Origin: an uncultured Rhodocyclaceae bacterium
GTDB lineage: Bacteria > Pseudomonadota > Gammaproteobacteria > Burkholderiales > Rhodocyclaceae
Assembly (NCBI GenBank): GCA_903930805.1
Contig: CAIYZZ010000299.1
Location: 1-7,904 of the forward strand
Direction of reading: 5' to 3'
Length of the DNA stretch: 7,904 nucleotides
The notes beneath the pieces are model-generated. The model was not told the DNA's origin, did not search any database, and worked only from the letters and a program-made list of their open reading frames with translations. The position numbers were made by a program, and so were the translations under genes. This document shows positions 1 to 5,974 of this stretch, piece by piece; position 1 is the stretch's first letter, and every line of letters starts with the position of its first letter.

Positions 1-87
1 ACTGATTTTCTGCGAGGTTGGTTCCTGAGCCAGTGCCGACAACGCCCAGAGGGTCGCTGCGAGCATCATTGCCACCCATTTCATCAT
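1..87 (-). CDS. N-terminus of a secreted or periplasmic protein (partial, function unknown)
   Basis: The minus strand opens with two adjacent ATG codons and encodes 29 residues before the window edge. They form a classic signal peptide: MMKW, a hydrophobic stretch (VAMMLAATLWALS) and an ALA cleavage site, so that the mature protein would begin QEPTSQ at residue 21. An AGGGA ribosome-binding site lies at 95-99, 7 nt before the first ATG, which supports the start. Only the export signal can be read; the mature protein is outside the window and its function cannot be guessed. In many betaproteobacteria hda and the HAD gene are followed by pcnB; the signal peptide shows that this gene is not pcnB. 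Confident that it is a real gene start; the product is unknown. Confidence 0.75.
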   Translation of the reverse strand, partial: MMKWVAMMLAATLWALSALAQEPTSQKIS

Positions 88-364
88 CGCTTTTTCCCTA
101 TTTCGCGCCATGCAAATATTTTTACTAAGCAGACCGGATATTCCGCTGCCTTCTTTATTCCTCATGCGCTCTGAGCGCGAGTGTAACGCATGGCGATCTA
201 CGACAGCAAAGGCCGTTTCTGTAGTCTGTCAAGCTGCTTCCAAAATGAGCCGGTCAATTGAATGGCGCAACAAGAAGCACAGCGAACGACAGGAACAGCC
301 GGGGCCTGCCTACCTTCTGAACTGATATCTAGCCGTTGGAACGTTAGTTCCACCCCTGTCACCT

Positions 365-393
365 CCCATTCCCATTCCCATTCCCATTCCCAT
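365..393. repeat. CCCATT hexamer tandem repeat
   Basis: Four perfect copies of CCCATT plus a partial fifth (CCCAT) run head to tail; the minus strand reads GGGAAT repeats. A 16-bp interrupted inverted repeat (337-352) lies just upstream and a GTCAT/ATGAC inverted repeat (394-408) just downstream. Short tandem hexamers like this can vary in copy number by slippage. A six-base unit would not shift a reading frame, so any effect here would be on spacing between signals rather than on a protein. Confidence 0.9.
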
Positions 394-450
394 GTCATCG
401 TCAATGACCGGAACCAAGACTGCTTTGCAGGTATAGAGGCCGAGTAAATA

Positions 451-492
451 GGTGACCACGAATATCTCGCCGTCCCGCCAGCGCCGACTTTT
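451..492. repeat. Copy 1 of a short intergenic repeat (partner at 3000-3042)
   Basis: The core at 469-492 matches 3019-3042 at 23 of 24 bases. Looser similarity continues outward to a shared GGTGA end (451-455 and 3000-3004). The copy lies 21 nt beyond the stop codon of the HAD gene on the minus strand. It has no clear hairpin, so it does not look like an intrinsic terminator. Confidence 0.6.
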
Positions 493-513
493 CCAGAGTA
501 TTGCGGCTGAGCC

Positions 514-1176
514 TTACCGCAAACTCAGGATCGGCCAGCCATGCTGGCTGGCATGGGCGCGCAGGGTGTCGTCGGGATCGACCGCCACCGGGTGGCTGAC
601 CATTGCCAGGAGTGGCAGATCGTTGAGCGAGTCGCTGTAGAAGGTGCTCTGCTCAAAGGTTCCCCACCACAGGCCGAGCGATTCGAGCCAGGCTTCCACC
701 CGCTCGATTTTGCCCGCGCGAAAGGCTGGTGTGCCGCGCGGTGCGCCAGTGAAATGGCCATTTTCGTGGGCGGGAACGGTGGCGACGAGATGGGGAATGC
801 CGAATTCTCGGCAGATCGGCCCGGTGACGAAGCTGTTGGTGGCGGTGACAATGGCGCAGAGATCGCCGTCTGCCAGATGCCGGTCGACCAGCGCTCGTGC
901 GGTTGTGCCGATCAGCGGCCGAATGCGCGTCGCCATGAATTCGCGGTGCCATGAATCGAGTTCTGCGCGCGGGTGGCGCGACAAGGGCGCGAGCTGAAAT
1001 TCGAGGAAGGCGTGGATGTCGAGCGTGCCGGCCTTGTACTCATCGTAGAACGCCTGGTTCATCGCTTCGTGCACCTCGCGGTCGAGTACGCCTTTGCCGA
1101 TGAGGAATTGCGCCCACTCGAAGTCAGAGTCACCGGAGAGCAGGGTGTTGTCGAGGTCAAACAGGGCCAGATTCAT
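514..1176 (-). CDS. HAD-superfamily subfamily IB phosphatase (SerB-like)
   Basis: A 220-residue predicted cytoplasmic phosphohydrolase. The four HAD motifs are visible: the nucleophile motif DLDNTLL (D7 and D9), T111 in the VTATNS motif, K156, and the acidic motif SDSLNDLP (D182, D186). The helical cap between motifs I and II (about residues 15-85) and the length fit the HAD-IB family of small proteobacterial phosphatases related to SerB. The true substrate cannot be read from the sequence, and phosphoserine is not assured. The ATG lies inside the end of hda, overlapping it by 20 nt with no strong ribosome-binding site of its own, so translation is probably coupled to hda. In many betaproteobacteria this gene sits between hda and pcnB; pcnB is absent here. 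The gene ends in TAA and a short repeat follows. Confidence 0.9.
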   Translation of the reverse strand: MNLALFDLDNTLLSGDSDFEWAQFLIGKGVLDREVHEAMNQAFYDEYKAGTLDIHAFLEFQLAPLSRHPRAELDSWHREFMATRIRPLIGTTARALVDRHLADGDLCAIVTATNSFVTGPICREFGIPHLVATVPAHENGHFTGAPRGTPAFRAGKIERVEAWLESLGLWWGTFEQSTFYSDSLNDLPLLAMVSHPVAVDPDDTLRAHASQHGWPILSLR

Positions 1177-1852
1177 TTTCTGTGGGGACGAGTTGGAGTT
1201 GCAGGGCTTCTTTCAAGAGCGGTAGCGAAGCGGGGCGCTGGCGTTCCAGTGTGGCGCGGTCAAGATGGTCGAGTACTGCCATCAGCGAGGGCAAGTCGCG
1301 GCGACCGTGGCTGAGCAGATAGCGCACCAGGCCGTCATCGACGCGCAAGCCGCGTTCCAGCGCGTGGCGGCGCAGGGCAGCGGCCTTCTGCTCATCGTTG
1401 AGGGTTTTGACCCCGTAGATCAGCGCCTGGCCGATGCGCGTGCGCAGATCTTCGCGTAACTTGAGTTTCAGTGGCGGCTTGCGGCCGGCGAGCAAGAGAC
1501 CGAGGCCAATGACGCGCGCCGTATTGAAGATACGGAATAGCGCAATCTGCGCTTCGTCGTCGAGGGCATCGACCCCATCAACAATCAAAAGGCCGCCGGG
1601 CGGGGCGGTGAAAGCCGTGGCGGCTGGATTCGTCAGGAGAAGGGCGGGGCGTCGCCGCAGCGCCAGGGTGGCACTAGCCGTCAGCAAATGGCTTTTGCCG
1701 CAACCGTCCGGTCCCCATAGATAAACGGCATCGAAACAGCCAGGTTCGGCCAGCATGCGTAGCCGCCCCAGCAATTCCTGGTTTTCGCCAACGACGTAGT
1801 TATCGAGGCTGGGAGCCTGGGTAGGCAGAAGGTCGAGCAGCAGTTGGGTCAA
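1157..1852 (-). CDS. hda: DnaA regulatory inactivator Hda
   Basis: A 231-residue AAA+ protein of the DnaA family. Hda binds the DNA-loaded beta clamp and stimulates ATP hydrolysis by DnaA, preventing re-initiation of replication. Seen: Walker A GPDGCGKS (residues 47-54), a Walker B-like LLIVDGVD (88-95), a box VII-like DLRTRIGQ with R139, and a sensor II-like region GRRDLPSL (183-190). I chose a TTG start at 1852. It gives MTQLLLDLLP, which places a clamp-binding motif of the QL-x-L type at the extreme N-terminus as in known Hda, and a length close to the 233 residues of E. coli Hda. The frame stays open upstream to 1981, but that extension would run into purM and resembles nothing. No clear Shine-Dalgarno precedes the TTG. 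The gene is co-transcribed with the overlapping HAD gene and divergent from purM. Confidence 0.93.
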   Translation of the reverse strand: MTQLLLDLLPTQAPSLDNYVVGENQELLGRLRMLAEPGCFDAVYLWGPDGCGKSHLLTASATLALRRRPALLLTNPAATAFTAPPGGLLIVDGVDALDDEAQIALFRIFNTARVIGLGLLLAGRKPPLKLKLREDLRTRIGQALIYGVKTLNDEQKAAALRRHALERGLRVDDGLVRYLLSHGRRDLPSLMAVLDHLDRATLERQRPASLPLLKEALQLQLVPTENESGPV

Positions 1853-1955
1853 GGTAGCGGGGACGATTCCGGTAAAATCCGCGCCTGCTTCACGCGGCAA
1901 TGCAGAACAGTGCGAATTATCGCCGTAAATCCACCTTTCAGCCTTGGCTTCCACC
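1853..1955. promoter_or_regulatory. Divergent hda / purM promoter region
   Basis: These 103 nt separate the proposed hda TTG and the purM ATG, so promoters for both directions should lie here or just inside the gene ends. On the plus strand a good sigma-70 -10 element, TAAAAT, occurs at 1873-1878 within GGTAAAATCCGC. No good -35 is visible at the right spacing (TCAAGG at 1849-1854 is the best placed and is poor). No minus-strand promoter was clear. No PurR-like operator was recognised. Confidence 0.4.
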
Positions 1956-2999
1956 ATGAACACATCTACTTCCACCGCCATGACCTACCGCGACGCAGGG
2001 GTCGACATCGACGCCGGCGACGCGCTGGTCGAACGTATCAAGCCCGCTGCCCGCCGTACTATGCGCCCCGAAGTGCTGGGCGGCATTGGTGGCTTTGGTG
2101 CGCTGTTTGAGATATCAAAAAAATATCGTGAACCGGTACTGGTTTCCGGTACGGATGGCGTTGGTACCAAGTTGAAACTGGCTTTCGAATTCAATCGTCA
2201 CGATACCGTGGGGCAGGATTTGGTGGCGATGAGCGTGAATGACATCCTCGTGCAGGGTGCCGAACCGCTGTTTTTCCTCGATTACTTTGCCTGCGGCAAG
2301 CTCGATGTGGCAACCGCCGCGACGGTCATCGAGGGCATTGCCAAGGGCTGCGAACTGGCTGGCTGCGCTCTCATCGGTGGCGAAACGGCCGAGATGCCTG
2401 ACATGTATCCGGCCGGTGAGTACGATCTGGCTGGTTTCGCTGTTGGCGCGGTGGAGAAATCAAAAATTATCGACGGCAAATCCATTGCGCCGGGAGATGT
2501 GGTTCTGGGGTTGGCCTCTTCCGGCGCTCACTCCAACGGCTACTCATTGATCCGCCGCATCGTGGCGCGCGCCAAGCCTGATCTGACCGGCGATTTCCAT
2601 GGTCGCCCGTTTGCCGATGCGCTGATCGCCCCGACGCGCATCTACGTCAAATCGATGCTCACGTTGATGGCGTCCGTGACGGTGAAGGGCATGGCCCACA
2701 TCACCGGCGGCGGCATCACCGGCAACGTACCACGCGTCCTGCCCGATAACGTCACCGCCGTGCTTGGCAAGTCGGCCTGGCCACTGCCACCGCTATTCCA
2801 GTGGCTGCAACGCGAGGGCAATGTGGCCGATGAGGAAATGCATCGCGTCTTCAACTGCGGCATCGGTATGGTGGTGGTGCTGGCTGCTGCCGATGCAGCC
2901 AAGGCAACCGAGCTGCTGACGGCGTCGGGCGAAACGGTTTATGCGCTCGGTCGCATCGAAGCCCGGCAGGCCGGCCAGGAACAAACCATCGTCCGTTAA
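1956..2999 (+). CDS. purM: Phosphoribosylformylglycinamidine cyclo-ligase (AIR synthetase)
   Basis: A 347-residue cytoplasmic enzyme of purine synthesis. It closes the imidazole ring of formylglycinamidine ribonucleotide, using ATP, to give aminoimidazole ribonucleotide. Family hallmarks run in order: [11 protein letters not shown] near the N-terminus, [21 protein letters not shown] (residues 63-74), [68 protein letters not shown] and NCGIGM. The length matches the family (345 in E. coli). Three in-frame starts are possible: TTG at 1944, ATG at 1956 and ATG at 1980. I prefer 1956 for its length and for a short variable leader before YRDAG. None has a clear Shine-Dalgarno. The gene converges on the PilZ gene, 43 nt away. 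Confidence 0.97.
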   Translation: MNTSTSTAMTYRDAGVDIDAGDALVERIKPAARRTMRPEVLGGIGGFGALFEISKKYREPVLVSGTDGVGTKLKLAFEFNRHDTVGQDLVAMSVNDILVQGAEPLFFLDYFACGKLDVATAATVIEGIAKGCELAGCALIGGETAEMPDMYPAGEYDLAGFAVGAVEKSKIIDGKSIAPGDVVLGLASSGAHSNGYSLIRRIVARAKPDLTGDFHGRPFADALIAPTRIYVKSMLTLMASVTVKGMAHITGGGITGNVPRVLPDNVTAVLGKSAWPLPPLFQWLQREGNVADEEMHRVFNCGIGMVVVLAAADAAKATELLTASGETVYALGRIEARQAGQEQTIVR

Positions 3000-3011
3000 G
3001 GTGAGGACGAT
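2988..3011 (+). other. Stem-loop spanning the purM stop codon
   Basis: ATCGTCC (2988-2994) and GGACGAT (3005-3011) form a perfect 7-bp inverted repeat with a 10-nt loop that contains the purM TAA (2997-2999). The nearest T run on the plus strand (3039-3044) is about 28 nt further on, so this is not a standard intrinsic terminator. It may protect the 3' end of the messenger RNA or help separate the convergent transcripts, or be chance. Confidence 0.35.
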
Positions 3012-3042
3012 CGCAGACGCCGTCCCGCCAGAGCCGACTTTT
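3000..3042. repeat. Copy 2 of a short intergenic repeat (partner at 451-492)
   Basis: This copy fills the gap between the purM stop and the PilZ stop. Bases 3019-3042 match 469-492 at 23 of 24 positions, and the match loosens outward to 3000. As with copy 1, it sits directly beyond the 3' end of a minus-strand gene. Its T run on the plus strand supplies the A-rich end that merges into the PilZ stop codon. Confidence 0.6.
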
Positions 3043-3780
3043 TTAGCTGCCCAGACGGGCGCGTTCTTCGCGCTGCACATCGGTGATGAAGCGCTGAAGC
3101 TGGTGCTCCATGGTATGGCTGAGCTTGGCGAACTGACAACCAATGCGTCCGGAAACCTTGCCGCCTCGTTGCACTTCGCTACTGTTGCGCACTTCCAGGT
3201 CGACTTCGAGCGTGCCGATACCTTTGAGTTCGATGCGAGCACGCGGCAACACCTGGCCGTTTTCGAAGGGCAGCTTGCCCCCCGGCAGTTCTGCCGCGAT
3301 GCCGCCGATGCTGATATCGACGACCGATAGTTGCATGGTCGGGCCCTCTTCCCGCCGGATGATGCAGGGCGGTCGTCGTGTCATCGGCAATACCATCCGG
3401 AAAAATTCACGCCGCTGCAGGCGCGTGTAGTGATCCGGCAGGCGCGTGGAAAAGGCGGGCCGCTTCTTGTAAATGGTTTCATAGATCGGGCCGGTCATGA
3501 ACTGGTTCTTCACGCCATGGGGCGAGCAGACGAAGAAGTTGCGATCGCTTTGCATCAGCTTGCGGTTGGAGATTTCGCTGCCGCCCCAGTCGAAGATCAG
3601 CATGTTCTCGACCTCGGCGACATCCAGCAGCACCGTGAGCACGGTTTCGCTACCCTCGTGGAATATCACGCTGATCCGCTCGCCGTCATTGATGAGTTGG
3701 TGAAGATAAAACAGAATCTCGCGTCGGTTGTTGGTGGTGAACTTCTCGAGTTCATCCGCAGTGATGGTCTGATTGGTCAT
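3043..3780 (-). CDS. ycgR: YcgR-like flagellar brake, PilZ-domain c-di-GMP receptor
   Basis: A 245-residue soluble protein with the two-domain plan of YcgR: an N-terminal YcgR domain (about residues 10-115, including FYLHQLINDGERISVIF) and a C-terminal PilZ domain (about 118-235). Both c-di-GMP-binding motifs are intact: RREFFR, giving R124-x-x-x-R128, and DISIGG (D155, S157, G159, G160). In enteric bacteria YcgR bound to c-di-GMP acts on the flagellar motor and slows swimming. That role here is inferred from the family, and no flagellar genes are in the window. The gene starts 14 nt after miaA and is very likely in one transcript with it. The ribosome-binding site is weak (CAGG). A role in pili or surface attachment is an alternative, since the PilZ gene sits among housekeeping genes. 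Confidence 0.88.
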   Translation of the reverse strand: MTNQTITADELEKFTTNNRREILFYLHQLINDGERISVIFHEGSETVLTVLLDVAEVENMLIFDWGGSEISNRKLMQSDRNFFVCSPHGVKNQFMTGPIYETIYKKRPAFSTRLPDHYTRLQRREFFRMVLPMTRRPPCIIRREEGPTMQLSVVDISIGGIAAELPGGKLPFENGQVLPRARIELKGIGTLEVDLEVRNSSEVQRGGKVSGRIGCQFAKLSHTMEHQLQRFITDVQREERARLGS

Positions 3781-3794
3781 GCCTGATTTTCTGT

Positions 3795-4760
3795 TCAGCC
3801 CCGAGTGACAGGGGCGAGGTGGTCGTTGATTTTTCCCAGTATTTTCGCAGCAGTTGCCGATTCCGCCAAATCGAATTCCATATCGAGTGTGCCGGAGTCG
3901 TGGAAAGCCCGCATCCAGGTGAGCTGACGCTTGGCGAACTGGCGCGTGGCAAAGGTGCCGCGATCTGCCAGTTCGGCTGCCGGCAGTTGGTTTTCCAACA
4001 TTTGCCAGACCTGGCGATAGCCAACGCAGCGCATCGATGGCAAGTCGAGAGAAAGCCGGTACTTCGCCCGCAGACGTTCAACTTCATCCACCAATCCGCT
4101 ACCGAGCATCGTGCGAAAACGCCGGGCGATTCGCTCGTGCAGGATCTTTCGTTCCGGTGTGGCCAGAGCGATGGTCAGTAGCCGGTAGGGCAGGGTACTT
4201 TTCTGCTGGCGCTGCCAGAAATCGCCGAGTGGTTTGCCGGTAAGGCGAAGTACCTCGATGGCACGCTGGATGCGCTGGGCATCGGTGGGTGCCAGGCGCG
4301 ACGCCGTTACGGGGTCCAGCAGCGCGAGTTCGGCATGCAGGGCGGGCCAGCCGCAGGTGGCGGCCTCAGTGTCGATGATGGCGCGCAGTGTGGGATCGGC
4401 CGGCGGCAGATCGGCCAGGCCTTCGGTCAGCGCCTTGAAATAAAGCATGGTGCCGCCAACCAACAGTGGCACATGACCGCGTGCGGTAATTTCCGCCATG
4501 ACCTGTAGCGCATCAGTACGGAACTGTGCCGCCGAATAGCGTTCTTCCGGTGTGATGAGGTCGATCAAGTGGTGGGGAAAGCGGGCCAGCGTTGCGCGGT
4601 CGGGTTTGGCCGTTCCGATGTCCATGCCTAGGAACACTTGCGCCGAATCCAGGCTGACGATTTCGACAGGAAAGTGCTGCGCGATGGCGAGCGCCAGGTC
4701 GGTCTTGCCGCTGGCGGTGGGGCCGATGAGGCAGAGGGCGGGCGGGAGTCGGTTGCTCAA
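3795..4760 (-). CDS. miaA: tRNA dimethylallyltransferase MiaA
   Basis: A 321-residue enzyme that transfers a dimethylallyl group to N6 of A37 in tRNAs reading UNN codons, the first step towards ms2i6A. Seen: P-loop GPTASGKT (residues 13-20), DSAQVF with D38 and S39, DIGTAKP, HHLIDL, VGGTMLYFKAL, the DAQRIQRAIEV motif and the C-terminal RQFAKRQLTWMR. I chose a TTG start at 4760, giving MSNRLPPALCLIGP, because known MiaA proteins begin a few residues before this P-loop strand and are about 310-320 long. The frame stays open to an ATG at 4910, but that would add 50 residues unlike any MiaA, encoded across a terminator-like hairpin (4788-4832). No clear Shine-Dalgarno precedes the TTG. It is followed closely by the PilZ gene. 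mutL, often its upstream neighbour, is here displaced about 3 kb away. Confidence 0.95.
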   Translation of the reverse strand: MSNRLPPALCLIGPTASGKTDLALAIAQHFPVEIVSLDSAQVFLGMDIGTAKPDRATLARFPHHLIDLITPEERYSAAQFRTDALQVMAEITARGHVPLLVGGTMLYFKALTEGLADLPPADPTLRAIIDTEAATCGWPALHAELALLDPVTASRLAPTDAQRIQRAIEVLRLTGKPLGDFWQRQQKSTLPYRLLTIALATPERKILHERIARRFRTMLGSGLVDEVERLRAKYRLSLDLPSMRCVGYRQVWQMLENQLPAAELADRGTFATRQFAKRQLTWMRAFHDSGTLDMEFDLAESATAAKILGKINDHLAPVTRG

Positions 4761-4780
4761 GGCTGAATAGTGTGAGGGTA

Positions 4781-4832
4781 AATGAAATCGGCCAGACGCT
4801 CTTCCGCTTGATGCGGAGTCATGTCTGGCCGA
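4781..4832 (-). terminator. Interrupted hairpin with T-rich tail, likely terminator of the cytochrome gene
   Basis: On the minus strand TCGGCCAGAC (4832-4823) and GTCTGGCCGA (4797-4788) form a perfect 10-bp stem. Inside it, past a 5-by-5 internal loop, TCCGC/GCGGA (4817-4813 and 4807-4803) makes a second stem with a 5-nt loop. The sequence TTTCATT follows (4787-4781). It begins 23 nt after the cytochrome stop codon and ends 20 nt before the miaA TTG. It could end the cytochrome transcript or act as an attenuator before miaA. The tail is not a pure T run, so efficiency may be modest. Confidence 0.55.
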
Positions 4833-4855
4833 CACACCGATTGTCGTACCGGCAG

Positions 4856-5314
4856 TTATTTGACGGATTTCAGATAGGTGATGAAACTTCCCTTTTCGTA
4901 AGCGCTGCAATCTCTGTCATGGAGATCCATGCAATGGTCAGTAAAGTTTTTCTCAACTTTTTGGACATTGATAAAGCGCTCGGGATTTACCGCCGGTGCC
5001 AGGGGCATGATCGGACTCTTGGTCTGGATGTGTTTCCCTTCTTTTTTCGGATCTTCAGTATGGCAACCCGAGCATGTGAAGTCTTTCGACTGCCAGGTGC
5101 GCCGAACGAGATAAAACTCACGCCCAGCCCCTGCGGAGAACGGCTTGTCGGAGATTGCTCCCCGTCCTTTCTCCTCCTTGAATTCAACCTTGGCTTTTTC
5201 GGTATAGGTTGCAAGGAGCTTATTCATGACCTCTGACTGCTGCGTAGTAATTTCGGCATGAACCGGAACGGTGACGAAGCCAGCCAACGCCAGCAAAAAG
5301 TACGGTTTCTTCAT
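4856..5314 (-). CDS. Periplasmic DUF1924 / SHP-type monohaem cytochrome c
   Basis: A 152-residue exported haem protein. Residues 1-20 form a signal peptide (MKKPYFLLALAGF, then a PVHA cleavage site). A single haem c site, CSGCH, lies at 81-85 and is followed by TEDPKKEGKH, then APAVNPERF, VEKNFTDHC and DCSAYEKGSFITYLK. This pattern, with NPxRF after the haem site and two later cysteines (C128, C136), matches DUF1924 proteins and the oxygen-binding Sphaeroides haem protein SHP. In SHP an asparagine is the sixth iron ligand and the two cysteines form a disulfide; N110 would be a candidate here. Electron partners such as the dihaem cytochrome and cytochrome b usually encoded beside SHP are absent. 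AGGAG at 5320-5324 supports the ATG. The gene is lysine-rich and less GC-rich than its neighbours. Confidence 0.85.
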   Translation of the reverse strand: MKKPYFLLALAGFVTVPVHAEITTQQSEVMNKLLATYTEKAKVEFKEEKGRGAISDKPFSAGAGREFYLVRRTWQSKDFTCSGCHTEDPKKEGKHIQTKSPIMPLAPAVNPERFINVQKVEKNFTDHCMDLHDRDCSAYEKGSFITYLKSVK

Positions 5315-5406
5315 TTCAGCTCCTACTTTCGATGGATTACGTTAGTTTGAGAACATGTTATTCAAAACCATGAAGAGGCCAAGAAGAATGATACTGATCA
5401 ATAAAC

Positions 5407-5502
5407 GATTCAAAATCACTTTCCATCAATTCGACCAGATCGAATGCGTGCCCGCCCAGATCAGCGTCAGCGCATGAACAGACGGTCGAGTTCGGCGAGC
5501 GA
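5407..5502. repeat. Direct repeat A: diverged copy of the mutL 3' end and downstream bases
   Basis: It aligns in the same orientation with 7745-7841, with a single one-base gap and roughly 10% mismatches. It starts with the same GATTCAAAATCA and ends at the same GAGCGA, after which all similarity stops. Together with copy B it brackets the STAS and kinase-phosphatase genes. Confidence 0.92.
5461..5502 (-). pseudogene. Fragment of a second mutL 3' end, broken
   Basis: Read on the minus strand this is [11 protein letters not shown], then a TGA, an Arg codon and the original TGA. It matches the last 14 codons of the real mutL, where the first stop is a Gly codon (GGA). Two of the other differences are synonymous (Leu CTC/CTT, Arg CGT/CGC). 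No upstream mutL sequence is attached, so it cannot make a protein and is a leftover of a duplication or an insertion. Confidence 0.85.
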
Positions 5503-5620
5503 TACTGGGAGATGACGAAATCAGCCGAGCAATTCTAACGGAAGCATCGATTTCCGCCGCAGGTGCAAAGTGCATGCGACAATGCTGTAGCATCATCCAA
5601 CCCTAACCCGGAGGAGCATC

Positions 5621-5968
5621 ATGGCTACTATTTCGTGCAAAGACATTAGCAATGACTTACGCGTTATTACCGTTTCCGAGCGCCTGGATCTTCAGGGTAC
5701 CGAAAAAGTTGAGCGGTCCTTTGCTTCCCTGACGAAAACTGGGCAGCAAAACATCATCGTTGATCTTTCCGGTGTGACCTTCCTTTCTTCCGTTGGCATT
5801 CGTATGCTAATTGCAAGTGGCAAGGCACTGAAGGAGGTGGGGGGCCGCATGGTGCTGGTGGTGGGTGTCAATGCGTCAGTGATCAAGACGCTCAAGATAA
5901 CGTGCGTCGGCGCCATTCTGCCGATGTTTGAAAAATTCGCGGAGGCTGAGGCGGCTTTGAAATCCTGA
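5621..5968 (+). CDS. STAS-domain anti-sigma factor antagonist
   Basis: A 115-residue single STAS domain like SpoIIAA, RsbV and BtrV. In this family the unphosphorylated protein binds a partner, usually a GHKL-kinase anti-sigma factor, and phosphorylation of one serine releases it. The signature is IIVDLSGVTFLSSVGIRML (residues 45-63). Aligned with SpoIIAA, where Ser58 lies two residues before the conserved Gly, the predicted phosphosite is S57; the usual preceding Asp is Ser here, as in many proteobacterial homologues. A strong GGAGG Shine-Dalgarno lies 6 nt before the ATG. The next gene starts 6 nt after the stop, so the two are one operon. The obvious partner is the kinase/phosphatase encoded next door. 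The final output (sigma factor, diguanylate cyclase or other) is not in the window. Confidence 0.92.
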   Translation: MATISCKDISNDLRVITVSERLDLQGTEKVERSFASLTKTGQQNIIVDLSGVTFLSSVGIRMLIASGKALKEVGGRMVLVVGVNASVIKTLKITCVGAILPMFEKFAEAEAALKS

Positions 5969-5974
5969 AGCAGA

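Larger units (their letters stand above)
88..513. other. Gene-poor stretch with small repeats
   Basis: No convincing gene was found in these roughly 425 bases. Short open frames exist but have no recognisable protein, and the one crossing the hexamer repeat would read as alternating Trp-Glu. The stretch must hold the promoter of the secreted-protein gene (start at 87) and the 3' end of the HAD-gene transcript. Visible small structures are a palindrome GCGCTC-T-GAGCGC at 166-178, an inverted repeat TGGAAC/GTTCCA at 337-352, the hexamer repeat at 365-393, and an inverted repeat GTCAT/ATGAC at 394-408. None matches a known operator that I can name. Confidence 0.6.
5315..5620. promoter_or_regulatory. 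Divergent region between the cytochrome and STAS genes, holding the mutL scar
   Basis: About 306 nt with no intact gene. Bases 5315-5406 must carry the minus-strand cytochrome promoter; this part is AT-rich, but no textbook -35/-10 pair stands out. A dyad of the form TTTGA...TCAAA around ACATGT occurs at 5346-5366. Bases 5407-5502 are the duplicated mutL end. Bases 5503-5620 lead to the STAS gene; they contain a small inverted repeat ATGCT-GT-AGCAT (5582-5593) and a strong Shine-Dalgarno GGAGG (5610-5614), 6 nt before the ATG. No convincing sigma-70 or sigma-54 promoter was identified there. Confidence 0.4.

Noticed and set aside
365..393. Possible CRISPR-like repeat
   Set aside because: It is a contiguous six-base tandem with no spacers.
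198..404. Minus-strand frame encoding a Trp-Glu repeat
   Set aside because: The repeat is only the hexamer read in frame. There is no ribosome-binding site, no domain and no plausible composition.
469..474. GCCGTC as part of a Neisseria-type DNA uptake sequence
   Set aside because: Only the six-base core is shared. The following bases (CCGCC) do not match GCCGTCTGAA, and the longer 24-nt repeat explains it better.
1853..1981. N-terminal extension of Hda to position 1981
   Set aside because: The open frame continues, but the 43 extra residues resemble nothing, would precede the clamp-binding motif that is N-terminal in Hda, and would overlap the start of purM on the other strand.
3039..3054. 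T run near GCCC-AGAC-GGGC as a terminator for purM
   Set aside because: On the plus strand the T run comes before the small GC stem, and on the minus strand it reads as A residues, so the order is wrong in both directions.
4761..4910. 50-residue N-terminal extension of MiaA from ATG 4910
   Set aside because: It overlaps the end of the cytochrome gene and a terminator-like hairpin, and it would make MiaA 371 residues against a usual 310-320.
4772..5236. 154-codon plus-strand frame antisense to the cytochrome gene
   Set aside because: It mirrors a gene with a signal peptide, a haem motif and a good ribosome-binding site on the other strand; its own translation has no recognisable feature.
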